A program made the translations under genes and the position numbers. Positions 24,057-32,308 of a stretch of 47,646 nt of DNA are shown here, piece by piece. The notes beneath the pieces are model-generated. The model was not told where the DNA came from, did not search any database, and was given only the letters and a program-made list of their open reading frames with translations. Location of the stretch: assembly GCA_017534445.1 (NCBI GenBank), contig JAFXWC010000069.1:1-47646 (forward strand). The letters run 5' to 3'. How positions within the stretch are numbered: position 1 is the first letter of the stretch; every line of letters begins with the position of its first letter. This stretch comes from Treponema sp. (GTDB lineage Bacteria; Spirochaetota; Spirochaetia; Treponematales; Treponemataceae).

Positions 24057-24172
24057 GTCATTCCGAACTTGTTTCGGAATCTGTGGAAGGTGGTGCTAGG
24101 ACTTGTACAGATGCTGAGTCAAGCTCAGCATGACGAGGGTGGGGCAGGCCCTGAGTCGAACTCAGGGTGACG
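24057..24172. repeat. Three tandem hairpin repeats with compensatory stems
   Basis: Three units share one plan, GTCA, stem, short loop, stem, CT. The stems are ATTCCGAA/TTCGGAAT (24057-24083, plus strand), ATGCTGAG/CTCAGCAT (24108-24135) and CCCTGAG/CTCAGGG (24145-24172), the last two read best on the minus strand. A half unit lies at 24038-24049. They sit just past the stop of the lipoprotein gene and could act as its terminator or as mobile palindromes. Confidence 0.7.
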
Positions 24173-24196
24173 GCGTGACGTTTTTTAGCGCAAGGG

Positions 24197-26965
24197 TTAC
24201 GGGGTGTATACATAGTCCATGATGTAGAATATTGCGCTGCTATTTGGTGTTCCGTTGTCAACATGGATGTCGTTTCTTGCGGTTGGATTACCAGATTCTC
24301 CGCCAAGTACAGCATCAATGTCTGAATCCTCCCCCCAGAAAGACCATGAATGAACGGTTTCTTCTCCTGCGAGCCTGACCTCTGTTTGAACATTTACATG
24401 ATCGTCTGAAATGCCTTTTATTTCCAGCGTGCAGTAACGGCCTGCTGTTGTCTTTACTACGTATTTTGTTCCTATCATGTGAATCCATTGCCAAGATCCG
24501 TGTTCTGACGAGGGGGTCATTATTAGGTCGGAAGAGGTTTTTGCATCTGGGCTTGCAATGAGCGTTTGCATGTCGGCATAGGTTAGGCTTGCCAGGTCGT
24601 CTTTCCAGACATTGCCGTCTTTGTTTATTGTGTAGGTTGAATCTGAAAGTGCAAATTTTGTGCGGTTTGCTTCAATTAATGCGGCAGTTCCTCCTAGGAC
24701 TGGTTCATTCATTCTGCAGTTTGCCGGTGTGATTGTTGCGGCGGGACTTGTTGCAGTTATGGTGTCGCTTATGGTTATTTTACGGCCGGAACACAGATAG
24801 ACGTTGTTGGAAGGGGCAACCCTTGCATTTCCTTTCATTGAGAATAGTATAGAGGAATTGTTCTCAACGTATACGCCTGTACCTTGGCCGCCTGCATCCA
24901 CTGTGTTTCCTTCTATGGTGCCGCCGGTCATTTCAAAGGTGTTCATGTTTACGTAAACGCCGCCACCTTGTTTGTAGCTTCCTTGGGCTTCGTTTGCGTC
25001 CTCTGCGTTTGTGCCGCCTATTGTTCCACCTGACATCATGAAATTTCCGGCTGAGTAAACGCCGCCGCCTTTTTCTGCGGAGTTTCCTTTTATTGTACCG
25101 TCTGTCATATTGAATGTGGCTCCGTTTCCAACATAGACACCGCCTCCGCCATTGTATGCTGTGTTGCCACTTATGGTTCCACCGTTCATTGTGAATGTAC
25201 CACCGCTTGTGCCACTTCCGCTAATATTAACGCCTCCGGTAATCAGGTTGCCGCTTATGGTTCCGTCTTCCATTGTGAATTCTGAACCGTCCTGAACGCT
25301 GACCGCACCGCTACCAGAAGAACCTGTGTTTGCACTTATGGATCCATTGTACATGGTAAATGATCCGTCGCCTGCAACGTAGACACCGTTTCCTGCTGTG
25401 GCTCCATTTGCGCTTATGGTTCCATTGTACATATTGAAGGTGTTGCAGTTATATACACCGCCTCCTGAACCCATGGTTCCTGTGTTTGCAGTTATTGTTC
25501 CGTCGAGCATTGTGAAGACACCGTTGCTTTCAATGTAGACACCTTTTCCGTTCATGGCAGAGTTACCGCTTATTGTTCCGTCGTACATTGTAAATTGGTT
25601 GTTGCAATAGACTCCGCCGCCATTGCTGCCGGCTGTATTTGCGCTTATTGTTCCTCCATACATAATAAATTCTGGGCCACCATCTGCCACATAGACACCG
25701 CCACCTTCTTGCGTGGCATTGTTGCCTGTTATTGAGCCGCTTTGCATTGTAAAGGTCCCGTCAAAAATACAGACACCGCCACCTTTGGTGCTGCTTCCGT
25801 TTTTCAGCGTAACGTTTTCCATTCTTACGCCTCCGCCTCCGCCTACGTGCACTACCGTGCCCAGAGCATTTGCGTCTATTGTAGCTCCGCTTCCTTCACC
25901 TATGATTGCAAGGCATTCGATGTCTTCATCTACTTCTATGAGTGCACCTTCGCTGCCTGTAATAGCTGTGGCTGTGATGGTTCCCGAAACGTGCAGTTCC
26001 CAGGGATTGCTTGCAGTTATCTCTCCCGAGCGGATTCCTTTGCTTGCGGCTTCCTTTAAGCGGGCCATGGCTTTTTCTATTGTGCCAAAGGGGCGTTCGG
26101 AGGTTCCTGTTGCAGTGCTGTCGTCTGCGCCTTGCTTTACGTAGATTTTTCTGTAGACAAATGTTTCCACGCATTCCTTTGTTACGTTAAAGCTTCCGTC
26201 GGAGCCAATGTGGGGTGCTGTTGATGCAGTCCAGCTGTTTGTCGTAAGCCCGGCGTAGACGGAAACGTATTCTGTGCAGGAGTAAATTGGTTTTGCGCCA
26301 TTGGTAGCGTTTGTGGCTGATGTGTAAAAGTCTAGGGTAAGCGCGTATGTTCCCGAAGGAATGGACTCGGTTGTTATATTAAATGGAGAGTTTGTGTTGT
26401 TGCCAGAATTTGTAATTCCGCTGAATGCCCATGAGCAGTATCCTATTTTGCTGTCTGCAGCCCAGTTTACTTGAATGTCTATGTCTCCAGTTCCGCTTGA
26501 AGGTGTAAGTTCAAGGCTTGCGTTTGCGTCCGGTCTTGTACTGGAAAGGGTTACGGATTTTGTTTCGCTTTGCATGACCCGGGTTCCGCCTGTGGTACTT
26601 GCGTATGCGGTGATTTGCCAGGTGCCTGCGGTCAGGTTTGTGAATGTGTAGGTGGAGCCGTCTGATGCTGTTGTTTCTGTATAGCCGTCGCTTCTTTTTG
26701 CTTCTACGGTGTATGTAAGGCTGGATGTGTCCGGTATGGCGTTGCGCTGGGGGGAGCTTAGTGCAGAAATTTCTTGCGGGGCAGCGTCTGCGCTTGGCAT
26801 GGAAAAGCTTCCGCTAAGGGTGTATCTTTGGCTTTCTGCGTTTGGGGTGGACTCTGAATCGGAGTCGGGTACGGATGGAGATACAAGGCCAGAGCATGAT
26901 GGTGTAAGCAAAAGCAGTAGGGTTGCTGCGGTAAGTGATATGAATGTAAGAAAAACTTTTTTCAT
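24197..26965 (-). CDS. Beta-helix repeat surface lipoprotein, paralogue 1
   Basis: 922 residues from ATG 26965 (AAGGAG upstream). A lipoprotein signal (MKKVFLTFISLTAATLLLLLTPSCSG, lipidated Cys in the LTPSC region) precedes a Ser-rich linker and a prealbumin-like domain (YTFTNLTAGTWQITAYAS). A DUF1565-like stretch (IYVKQGADDSTATGTSERPFGTIEKAMARL) then leads into about a dozen and a half repeats of the form GTFTMxxGTISGNxAxxGGGVYV, a right-handed parallel beta-helix. The final 120 residues form a different domain (YVVKTTAGRYCTLEIKGIS). Likely anchored to the outer membrane and exposed, as an adhesin or glycan-binding protein. Its N-terminal 150 residues are nearly identical to those of the neighbouring paralogue. 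Confidence 0.85.
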   Translation of the reverse strand: MKKVFLTFISLTAATLLLLLTPSCSGLVSPSVPDSDSESTPNAESQRYTLSGSFSMPSADAAPQEISALSSPQRNAIPDTSSLTYTVEAKRSDGYTETTASDGSTYTFTNLTAGTWQITAYASTTGGTRVMQSETKSVTLSSTRPDANASLELTPSSGTGDIDIQVNWAADSKIGYCSWAFSGITNSGNNTNSPFNITTESIPSGTYALTLDFYTSATNATNGAKPIYSCTEYVSVYAGLTTNSWTASTAPHIGSDGSFNVTKECVETFVYRKIYVKQGADDSTATGTSERPFGTIEKAMARLKEAASKGIRSGEITASNPWELHVSGTITATAITGSEGALIEVDEDIECLAIIGEGSGATIDANALGTVVHVGGGGGVRMENVTLKNGSSTKGGGVCIFDGTFTMQSGSITGNNATQEGGGVYVADGGPEFIMYGGTISANTAGSNGGGVYCNNQFTMYDGTISGNSAMNGKGVYIESNGVFTMLDGTITANTGTMGSGGGVYNCNTFNMYNGTISANGATAGNGVYVAGDGSFTMYNGSISANTGSSGSGAVSVQDGSEFTMEDGTISGNLITGGVNISGSGTSGGTFTMNGGTISGNTAYNGGGGVYVGNGATFNMTDGTIKGNSAEKGGGVYSAGNFMMSGGTIGGTNAEDANEAQGSYKQGGGVYVNMNTFEMTGGTIEGNTVDAGGQGTGVYVENNSSILFSMKGNARVAPSNNVYLCSGRKITISDTITATSPAATITPANCRMNEPVLGGTAALIEANRTKFALSDSTYTINKDGNVWKDDLASLTYADMQTLIASPDAKTSSDLIMTPSSEHGSWQWIHMIGTKYVVKTTAGRYCTLEIKGISDDHVNVQTEVRLAGEETVHSWSFWGEDSDIDAVLGGESGNPTARNDIHVDNGTPNSSAIFYIMDYVYTP

Positions 26966-27000
26966 AGTGAACTCCTTTTTATAGAGCAACTCTATTCTAT

Positions 27001-27028
27001 ATTATACGGCATTTTAGCTAGAAATCAA
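27001..27028 (-). promoter_or_regulatory. Promoter of beta-helix paralogue 1
   Basis: TTGATT, 16 bases, TATAAT on the minus strand. The -35 box overlaps the last codons of the upstream paralogue, so the downstream gene has its own start. The promoter at 30620 matches it. Confidence 0.72.
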
Positions 27029-30000
27029 GTACAGCGGAATAAGAGCCTCCAGATTTCCATGATTTAAGATTGCTGTCGCCTTTATCTGTAACATATTTTG
27101 TTAGCGCACTAAGCAGATTACTTCCGTTTGTCAATGTCTGAGCAGACCCGCACGAAGTTGCATCACCTGCAGAAAGACTTGTGCCATTGTTGCCTTCAAA
27201 ATAACCGCAACCGCTTACAGTTCCTTTACGGACTTTGGAATTGTTGTAGACAATAACATTTTGCCAAGTGGGAGATTTTCCTGTATACACACAATCCTTT
27301 AGCCAGTAGCAGTTTTGTACAACACCACTGCCTATATAACCGCAGATAGAACCCGCAAGTCCTGATATGTCGCTACTAGATAAATATGTAGTAGGTAGTT
27401 GTATTTTGCCATAATTTACACAGTTCTTGACGGTACCACTGTTGTAAGCACATATACCTCCAACGACCCCATAAATTCCTCCCCACTGATGTGTCATAGT
27501 ACAGTTAAAATTGCCTGTATTAATGCAGTTTTCGATGATGCCATGATTATCCCTACAGATTCCGCCTCCACGGTTAAACAGTTTTAAGTCGTTAACGGAC
27601 ACATCGTTCCAGCAGTTTCTTATAATGCCATTTGCTCCGTTTATTCCGCATATTGCACCAAAGGAAAAGTAATATCCCGGAGTTGGCTCTTTGTCATCAT
27701 CAGTGCTAAGGGAAACGCTAGAGGAAAGTTTTACATTCTGTATTATTCCTTCATTTTTTGCGCAAATAACGCTAAATTGTTTTGTGTTTATTTCTCCAAC
27801 CGTGATTGTATGCCCCTTTCCGTCAAAGACGCCTTTAAACACACCGTATGTGTCACCGGGCTTGACGGAATAATCTTTTGTTCCGCAGCCATAAGGCGTA
27901 TAGTCAGAACCAAGTGTGATATCAGCCTCAATAGAAACAAAGAGATTTGAGGTGTCACTTGCGGAGTCACCATAACAAGAATTCAAAACCTCCATAAACT
28001 CCACTAAATCATCAGCTGTATTAGCCTTCATTCCGATATAGGTGTTTCCATTGTAGGTTGCAGTATCTGTAAAGCCAAAAAGTTCTCCAGTTTTTCTAAT
28101 AATCCATATTTCGTTTGTTTTTTCAGTAACCGCAAATTTTTTATATTCTTTTTCAATCGTAGTTGTAGGACTTGTGGGTGCTGCGATATCAAGCACCTGA
28201 GACGTACTTGCGTAAGAAGTCGGTGTAATTGTGGCGACTGGGCTTGTTGCGGTTATTTTGCCGGCTATGGTTATTTTGTTGTAATACAGATAGACGTCGT
28301 TGGATGGGGCAACCCTTGCATCTCCTTTCATTGAGAATAGTATAGTGCCATTGTTCTCAACGTATACGCCTGAACCTTGTCCTCCTGCTTCCGTTGTGTT
28401 TCCTGTTATTGTGCCGCCCTGCATGTTAAAGGTGTTTATTGCCACGTAAACTCCGCCACCTCTTTTGCTGCTGCCCTGGGCTTCGTTTGCATCGTCGGAG
28501 GATGTGCCGCCTATTGTTCCTCCCGTCATTGTGAAAGTTCCGGCTGTGTATACGCCGCCGCCTTCTCCTGTATGCTCACTAAGTCCTAGTGCGGTGTTTC
28601 CTTTTATTGTTCCGTCATGCATGTCGAATATGGCTCCGTTTCCAACATAGACACCGCCTCCGTCTGTTGTTGCAGTGTTTCCGCTAATGGTTCCACCGTT
28701 CATTGTGAATGTACCACCGCTTGTGCTGCTTCCGCTAATGTAGACTCCGCCTGAATACAGGTTGCTGCTTATGGTGCTGCCGCTGTTCATTGTGAATTCT
28801 GCACCTGTATTGACATAAACTGCACCGCTTTGGCCTGAATTTGCGCTTATGGTGCCTCCATTCATGGTGAATTCTCCGTCGCTGCTCGTAACCCAGACAC
28901 CGTTTCCTCCTGTGGCTGAATTTGCGCTAATAGTGCCGTTATTCATTGTGAACGTGCCGCAGGTATAGACACCACCGCCTGAACCTGTGCTGCCTGTGTT
29001 GGAGGTTATGCTGCCTCCATTCATGGTGAATTCTCCGTTTGCGTCAATGTAGACACCTTTTCCGTGTGTAGCAGTGTTGCCTGTTATTGTTCCGTTTGTC
29101 ATGGTGAAAATTCCGTCGCAATAGACACCGCCGCCTTCATATGTTGAAGTATTATTTGTATTTGCGCTTATTGTACCGCTGTTCATGGTAAAGATTCCGT
29201 CTTCATCTACATAGACTCCGTTTCCTTTTATGGCTTTGTTTGCGCTTATGGTGCCGTTATTCATTACAAATTCTCCGCCTGTTGCAACGTATACCCCGCC
29301 ACCGCCTCCGTTAACGGTCTGGCTGCTAGTTATTGTTCCGCTGTTCATTGTGAATGTTCCGGCATCAATATAGACTCCGCCTCCACCGACAGTGGAAGTT
29401 GGGTCATACCCATTTTTTAGAGTGACGGTTTGCATGCTTACGCTTGCATCTCCGCCCACGTACACTATTGTACCCTTTTTGTCTGCGTCTATTGTTGCTC
29501 CGCTTCCTTCTCCAATGATTGCAAGGTATGCGATGGTGTCATCTACTCTTATGAGAGCATCTCCTGAAATTGGCTCTGTGGCGGTTATTGTTCCTGTAAC
29601 GTGAAGTTCCCAGGGGGTTGTGGCAGTTATTTGGCCCGACCGGATTCCATTGCTTGCGGCTTCGTTAAGGCGTGCCATTGCCTGTTCTATTGTGGCAAAG
29701 GGGCGTTCGGAGGTTCCTGTTGCAGTGCTTGTGCTTGCGCCTTGGCTTACGTAGATTTTTCTGTAGACAAAGCTTTCTACGCATGCGGGGGTAACGCTAA
29801 AGTCTCCGCTTGCGCTAATGTGGGGGGCTGTTCCCGCCGTCCATTTGTTTGTCATAAGGCCGGGGTAGACAGAGATGTATTCCGTGCATTCGTAGACAGG
29901 GGGTAGGCCTGCGTTTTTGCTTGCTAGGGAAGTGTAGAAAGAAAGGGTTAGCAAATAATTACTTGCGGAAAGTTCGCTTAAATTTATGGTGACGGAGCCG

Positions 30001-30584
30001 CTTGTGCTTTCCGCTGAACCTGCTAGGGCAGGGGAATCGCTGCTGCTCCACTCGCAATATCCAATTCCGCTGTCTGTGGCCCAGTTTATTGTAAGGGCTA
30101 TGTTTCCAGAGCCGCTTGCGGGTGCCATGGTAAGGCTTGTGGTTGCGTACGGGTTTGCATTGGAAAGGGTTACAGACTTTGTTTCGCTTTGCATGACCCT
30201 GGTTCCGCCTGTGGTAGTTGCGTATGCGGTGATTTGCCAGGTGCCTGCGGTCAGGTTTGTGAATGTGTAGGTTGAGCCGTCTGATGCTGTTGTTTCTGTA
30301 TAGCCGTCGCTTCTTTTTGCTTCTACGGTGTATGTAAGGCTGGATGTGTCCGGTATGGCGTTGCGCTGGGGTGAGCTTAGTGCAGAAATTTCTTGCGGGG
30401 CAGCGTCTGCGCTTGGCATGGAAAAGCTTCCGCTAAGGGTGTATCTTTGGCTTTCTGCGTTTGGGGTGGACTCTGAATCGGAGTCGGGTACGGTTGGAGA
30501 TACAAGGCCTGAGCATGATGGTGTAAGCAAAAGCAGGAGTGTTGCCGCGGTAAGTGATAGTAATGTAAGAAAAGCTTTTTTCAT
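27018..30584 (-). CDS. Beta-helix repeat surface lipoprotein, paralogue 2
   Basis: 1188 residues from ATG 30584. The same architecture as the gene at 24197: lipoprotein signal (LLTPSCSG), prealbumin-like domain, DUF1565-like lead-in, then many GxFTMNxGTISxNxxxxGGGVYV turns of a beta-helix. The C-terminal third differs: it has GLUG-like or pectin-lyase-like repeats (GIIQNVKLSSS, GIIRNCWNDVSV, GIIENCINTGNF, GTVKNCVNYGKI) and a final SGGSYSAVLDF. This gives the protein two repeat classes joined end to end. Expected location is the cell surface; probable role is adhesion or binding of host or plant polysaccharide. Repeat identity could allow length variation by recombination. Confidence 0.85.
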   Translation of the reverse strand: MKKAFLTLLSLTAATLLLLLTPSCSGLVSPTVPDSDSESTPNAESQRYTLSGSFSMPSADAAPQEISALSSPQRNAIPDTSSLTYTVEAKRSDGYTETTASDGSTYTFTNLTAGTWQITAYATTTGGTRVMQSETKSVTLSNANPYATTSLTMAPASGSGNIALTINWATDSGIGYCEWSSSDSPALAGSAESTSGSVTINLSELSASNYLLTLSFYTSLASKNAGLPPVYECTEYISVYPGLMTNKWTAGTAPHISASGDFSVTPACVESFVYRKIYVSQGASTSTATGTSERPFATIEQAMARLNEAASNGIRSGQITATTPWELHVTGTITATEPISGDALIRVDDTIAYLAIIGEGSGATIDADKKGTIVYVGGDASVSMQTVTLKNGYDPTSTVGGGGVYIDAGTFTMNSGTITSSQTVNGGGGGVYVATGGEFVMNNGTISANKAIKGNGVYVDEDGIFTMNSGTISANTNNTSTYEGGGVYCDGIFTMTNGTITGNTATHGKGVYIDANGEFTMNGGSITSNTGSTGSGGGVYTCGTFTMNNGTISANSATGGNGVWVTSSDGEFTMNGGTISANSGQSGAVYVNTGAEFTMNSGSTISSNLYSGGVYISGSSTSGGTFTMNGGTISGNTATTDGGGVYVGNGAIFDMHDGTIKGNTALGLSEHTGEGGGVYTAGTFTMTGGTIGGTSSDDANEAQGSSKRGGGVYVAINTFNMQGGTITGNTTEAGGQGSGVYVENNGTILFSMKGDARVAPSNDVYLYYNKITIAGKITATSPVATITPTSYASTSQVLDIAAPTSPTTTIEKEYKKFAVTEKTNEIWIIRKTGELFGFTDTATYNGNTYIGMKANTADDLVEFMEVLNSCYGDSASDTSNLFVSIEADITLGSDYTPYGCGTKDYSVKPGDTYGVFKGVFDGKGHTITVGEINTKQFSVICAKNEGIIQNVKLSSSVSLSTDDDKEPTPGYYFSFGAICGINGANGIIRNCWNDVSVNDLKLFNRGGGICRDNHGIIENCINTGNFNCTMTHQWGGIYGVVGGICAYNSGTVKNCVNYGKIQLPTTYLSSSDISGLAGSICGYIGSGVVQNCYWLKDCVYTGKSPTWQNVIVYNNSKVRKGTVSGCGYFEGNNGTSLSAGDATSCGSAQTLTNGSNLLSALTKYVTDKGDSNLKSWKSGGSYSAVLDF

Positions 30585-30619
30585 AGTGAACTCCTTTTTG
30601 TAGAGCAACTCTATTCTAT

Positions 30620-30647
30620 ATTATACGGCATTTTATATGTGAATCAA
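30620..30647 (-). promoter_or_regulatory. Promoter of beta-helix paralogue 2
   Basis: TTGATT, 16 bases, TATAAT on the minus strand, followed by a leader nearly identical to that at 26966-27006. Confidence 0.75.
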
Positions 30648-30661
30648 GTGCTTTTAAACAG

Positions 30662-30828
30662 AAATCAGGTTTGGGTTTCGCTCCCAGGCAAATCCGTCTG
30701 AAAACCCGCGGTGTCGCGGAATAGGAAATTAAACTCACTCCGTGGCTTGAAGCTACGCTGCCGGGTGCGTTCCGCTCCAATGCGTGTTTTCAGCCGGCTT
30801 TGCCTTCCGCTGCACCCAAACCTGATTT
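30662..30828. repeat. Long imperfect palindrome of 167 bases
   Basis: The ends AAATCAGGTTTGGGT (30662-30676) and 30814-30828 are perfect inverted repeats. An inner pair, 30687-30705 with 30786-30804, matches at 17 of 19 positions. CCGCG-GTGT-CGCGG lies in the centre-left. The layout resembles a miniature inverted-repeat element. No open frame of interest lies inside. Confidence 0.65.
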
Positions 30829-31032
30829 TCGGTTGCTTTGCATAAGGATAAAGCTGAAACCGCTGCGCTTACTTGCCAACAAATGCTTTTTTGCCACGTT
30901 TCCTGCCTCCATTCCAGTGCTTTCTTGACATATTTCTACATCACAATTCTTGAAAATCTGCACTTGCCTTTTACAGTTATTGGGACAAAGGGTAAGGAAA
31001 AACACAACTCTTTCTTGCCAAGCAATACCGAG

Positions 31033-31116
31033 CCATGGAGGGCGGGGTAGCAGCGTGCAGAATTGCGTAGCGATTCTGCAATCAAGACAAAAATCCATGG
31101 AGGGATTTTTGTCTTG
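31033..31116. repeat. Hairpin array beside repeat copy 5
   Basis: CCATGGAG (31033-31040) is followed by CAGAATTGC/GCGATTCTG (9 pairs, one G-T) and by the perfect 14-pair stem CAAGACAAAAATCC (31083-31096) with 31103-31116 around ATGGAG. The style and the shared octamer match the arrays at 2075 and 45863. Confidence 0.65.
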
Positions 31117-31122
31117 CCAACG

Positions 31123-31268
31123 TACGCCGCCATGGAGCCCCTTTAGTACCGCGCTAGCGGTATGAGCCGAATAGGCGAAGGGCGGAACGGCGGTGGCGCA
31201 AAGGGGCTGGCGGTCGGATTAGCCAAGGAATAAGATGGTAGAGCGGTTTTAGTTACCGTCCAAAAAAG
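31123..31268 (+). repeat. Multi-hairpin intergenic repeat, copy 5 (variant B)
   Basis: TACGCCGCCATGGAG, then TACCGC-GCTA-GCGGTA (31147-31162), GCC-GAATA-GGC, GGAACGGCGGTG, then the second module from GGTCGGATTAGCC through ATGGTAGAGCGG to TACCGTCCAAAAAA. It is the closest match to copy 1 at 1001-1144. Confidence 0.8.
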
Positions 31269-31291
31269 ATGGCTTATTGAAGGTCTATTAT

Positions 31292-31320
31292 TGAACAATC
31301 GCGCTTTATGGTGTATTATA
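31292..31320 (+). promoter_or_regulatory. Promoter of the membrane-protein gene at 31395
   Basis: TTGAAC, 17 bases, TATTAT, starting 23 bases beyond repeat copy 5. Confidence 0.6.
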
Positions 31321-31394
31321 TGTATACAGGCTTAAGTTAGAGATAACTTTTCCGAATATTTTGCCTCTGTTAATGGGGCTTTTAGGAGTTTTTT

Positions 31395-32162
31395 ATGGCA
31401 GAAAAGAAAGAACACAAAATTGTGTCTGCATCGACTGGCGCGGATATTACAAACAAGCCACGTCCTGCGGCATCGGCTGCAGCTGGCGTAAAGTCTGGCA
31501 ACGCTACGGGGCTTCGCATTGTAGCATTCCTCTTCTGGATTGCGGCTTTGGCTTTTGAAGTGCTTGCCATTGCGCTGATTCTTGAAAAGTTGCTTATCCT
31601 TCCAAAGATTCAGCCTCTTCACAAGGGTATTGCGGCTCTTGTTCTTGACATGGTTTGTGTAATTGTTGGTTCTCAGTTCTGGAAGAAGGCCAACCACATT
31701 GACCCGGCTTCCCAGAAGAATGCCCTTAAGTTCTGGCTGTGGAACAACATGGGCGTTATTGTTGCGGCTGTTGCATTTATTCCGTTCATTGTTCTTTTGC
31801 TTACAAATAAGGATGCAGACAAGAAGACTAAGGCTATTGGTACTGTTGTTGCGGCTATCTTCCTTGCAATCAGCGGTCTTGCAAGCTACGACTGGAACCC
31901 TATTTCTCAGGAAGCTGTTGAGGCTGCAACCCGCGGCCAGAGCGTTTACTGGACAGAGCACGGCAAGAAATTCCACACTCACGAGGACTGCCAGGCTCTT
32001 GACCGCTCAGAGACTCTTGTGAACGGTACTGCACAGGAAGCTATTGATGCTGGTAAGGGTACAATCTGCAAGTTCTGCGAAAGGCGCGATGCTAAGGAAC
32101 TTGAAGCTGCTCAGGAAGCTATTGACGCTGCCGGTGGACAGGCTCCTGCTGTTAACGAGTAG
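31395..32162 (+). CDS. Membrane protein with C-terminal Cys/His-rich domain
   Basis: 255 residues. An Ala-rich polar N-terminus is followed by four predicted membrane helices (about 42-64, 77-91, 117-138 and 148-165). A soluble tail then reads VYWTEHGKKFHTHEDCQALDRSETLVNGTAQEAIDAGKGTICKFCERR. This tail pattern (VYWT-x-x-GKKFH ... C ... G-x-x-x-EA ... CKFC) occurs at the C-terminus of many bacterial proteins and looks like a small metal-binding module, with two histidines and three cysteines as candidate ligands. AGGAG precedes the ATG. A terminator follows. Function unknown. Confidence 0.78.
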   Translation: MAEKKEHKIVSASTGADITNKPRPAASAAAGVKSGNATGLRIVAFLFWIAALAFEVLAIALILEKLLILPKIQPLHKGIAALVLDMVCVIVGSQFWKKANHIDPASQKNALKFWLWNNMGVIVAAVAFIPFIVLLLTNKDADKKTKAIGTVVAAIFLAISGLASYDWNPISQEAVEAATRGQSVYWTEHGKKFHTHEDCQALDRSETLVNGTAQEAIDAGKGTICKFCERRDAKELEAAQEAIDAAGGQAPAVNE

Positions 32163-32200
32163 TTTTTCTTTGGCATTCTATATTTAGTATTTAGTGCTTT

Positions 32201-32232
32201 TCCCGGTGGTTTTGGCTGCCGGGATTTTTTTT
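32201..32232 (+). terminator. Terminator after the membrane-protein gene
   Basis: TCCCGG (32201-32206) pairs with CCGGGA (32219-32224), followed by T8. Confidence 0.8.
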
Positions 32233-32249
32233 GTCTTGTGGGGTGCAAA

Positions 32250-32277
32250 AAAAAACACGGCCCTTGTTAGAGCCGTG
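32250..32277 (-). terminator. Terminator after the aldolase gene
   Basis: On the minus strand CACGGCTCT and AGGGCCGTG pair (one G-T) around AACA, followed by a T9 run. Confidence 0.85.
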
Positions 32278-32308
32278 CCGTGGTTCAAGTCATGATGACT
32301 TTAGAATC

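Noticed and set aside
25000..29500. CRISPR-like or tandem non-coding repeats
   Set aside because: The repeated DNA is in frame and encodes regular beta-helix turns; no constant repeat-spacer pattern exists.
30691..30703. Neisseria-type DNA uptake sequence (CCGTCTGAA)
   Set aside because: Nine of ten core bases match but only one copy occurs, as part of the imperfect palindrome; coincidence is the better explanation.
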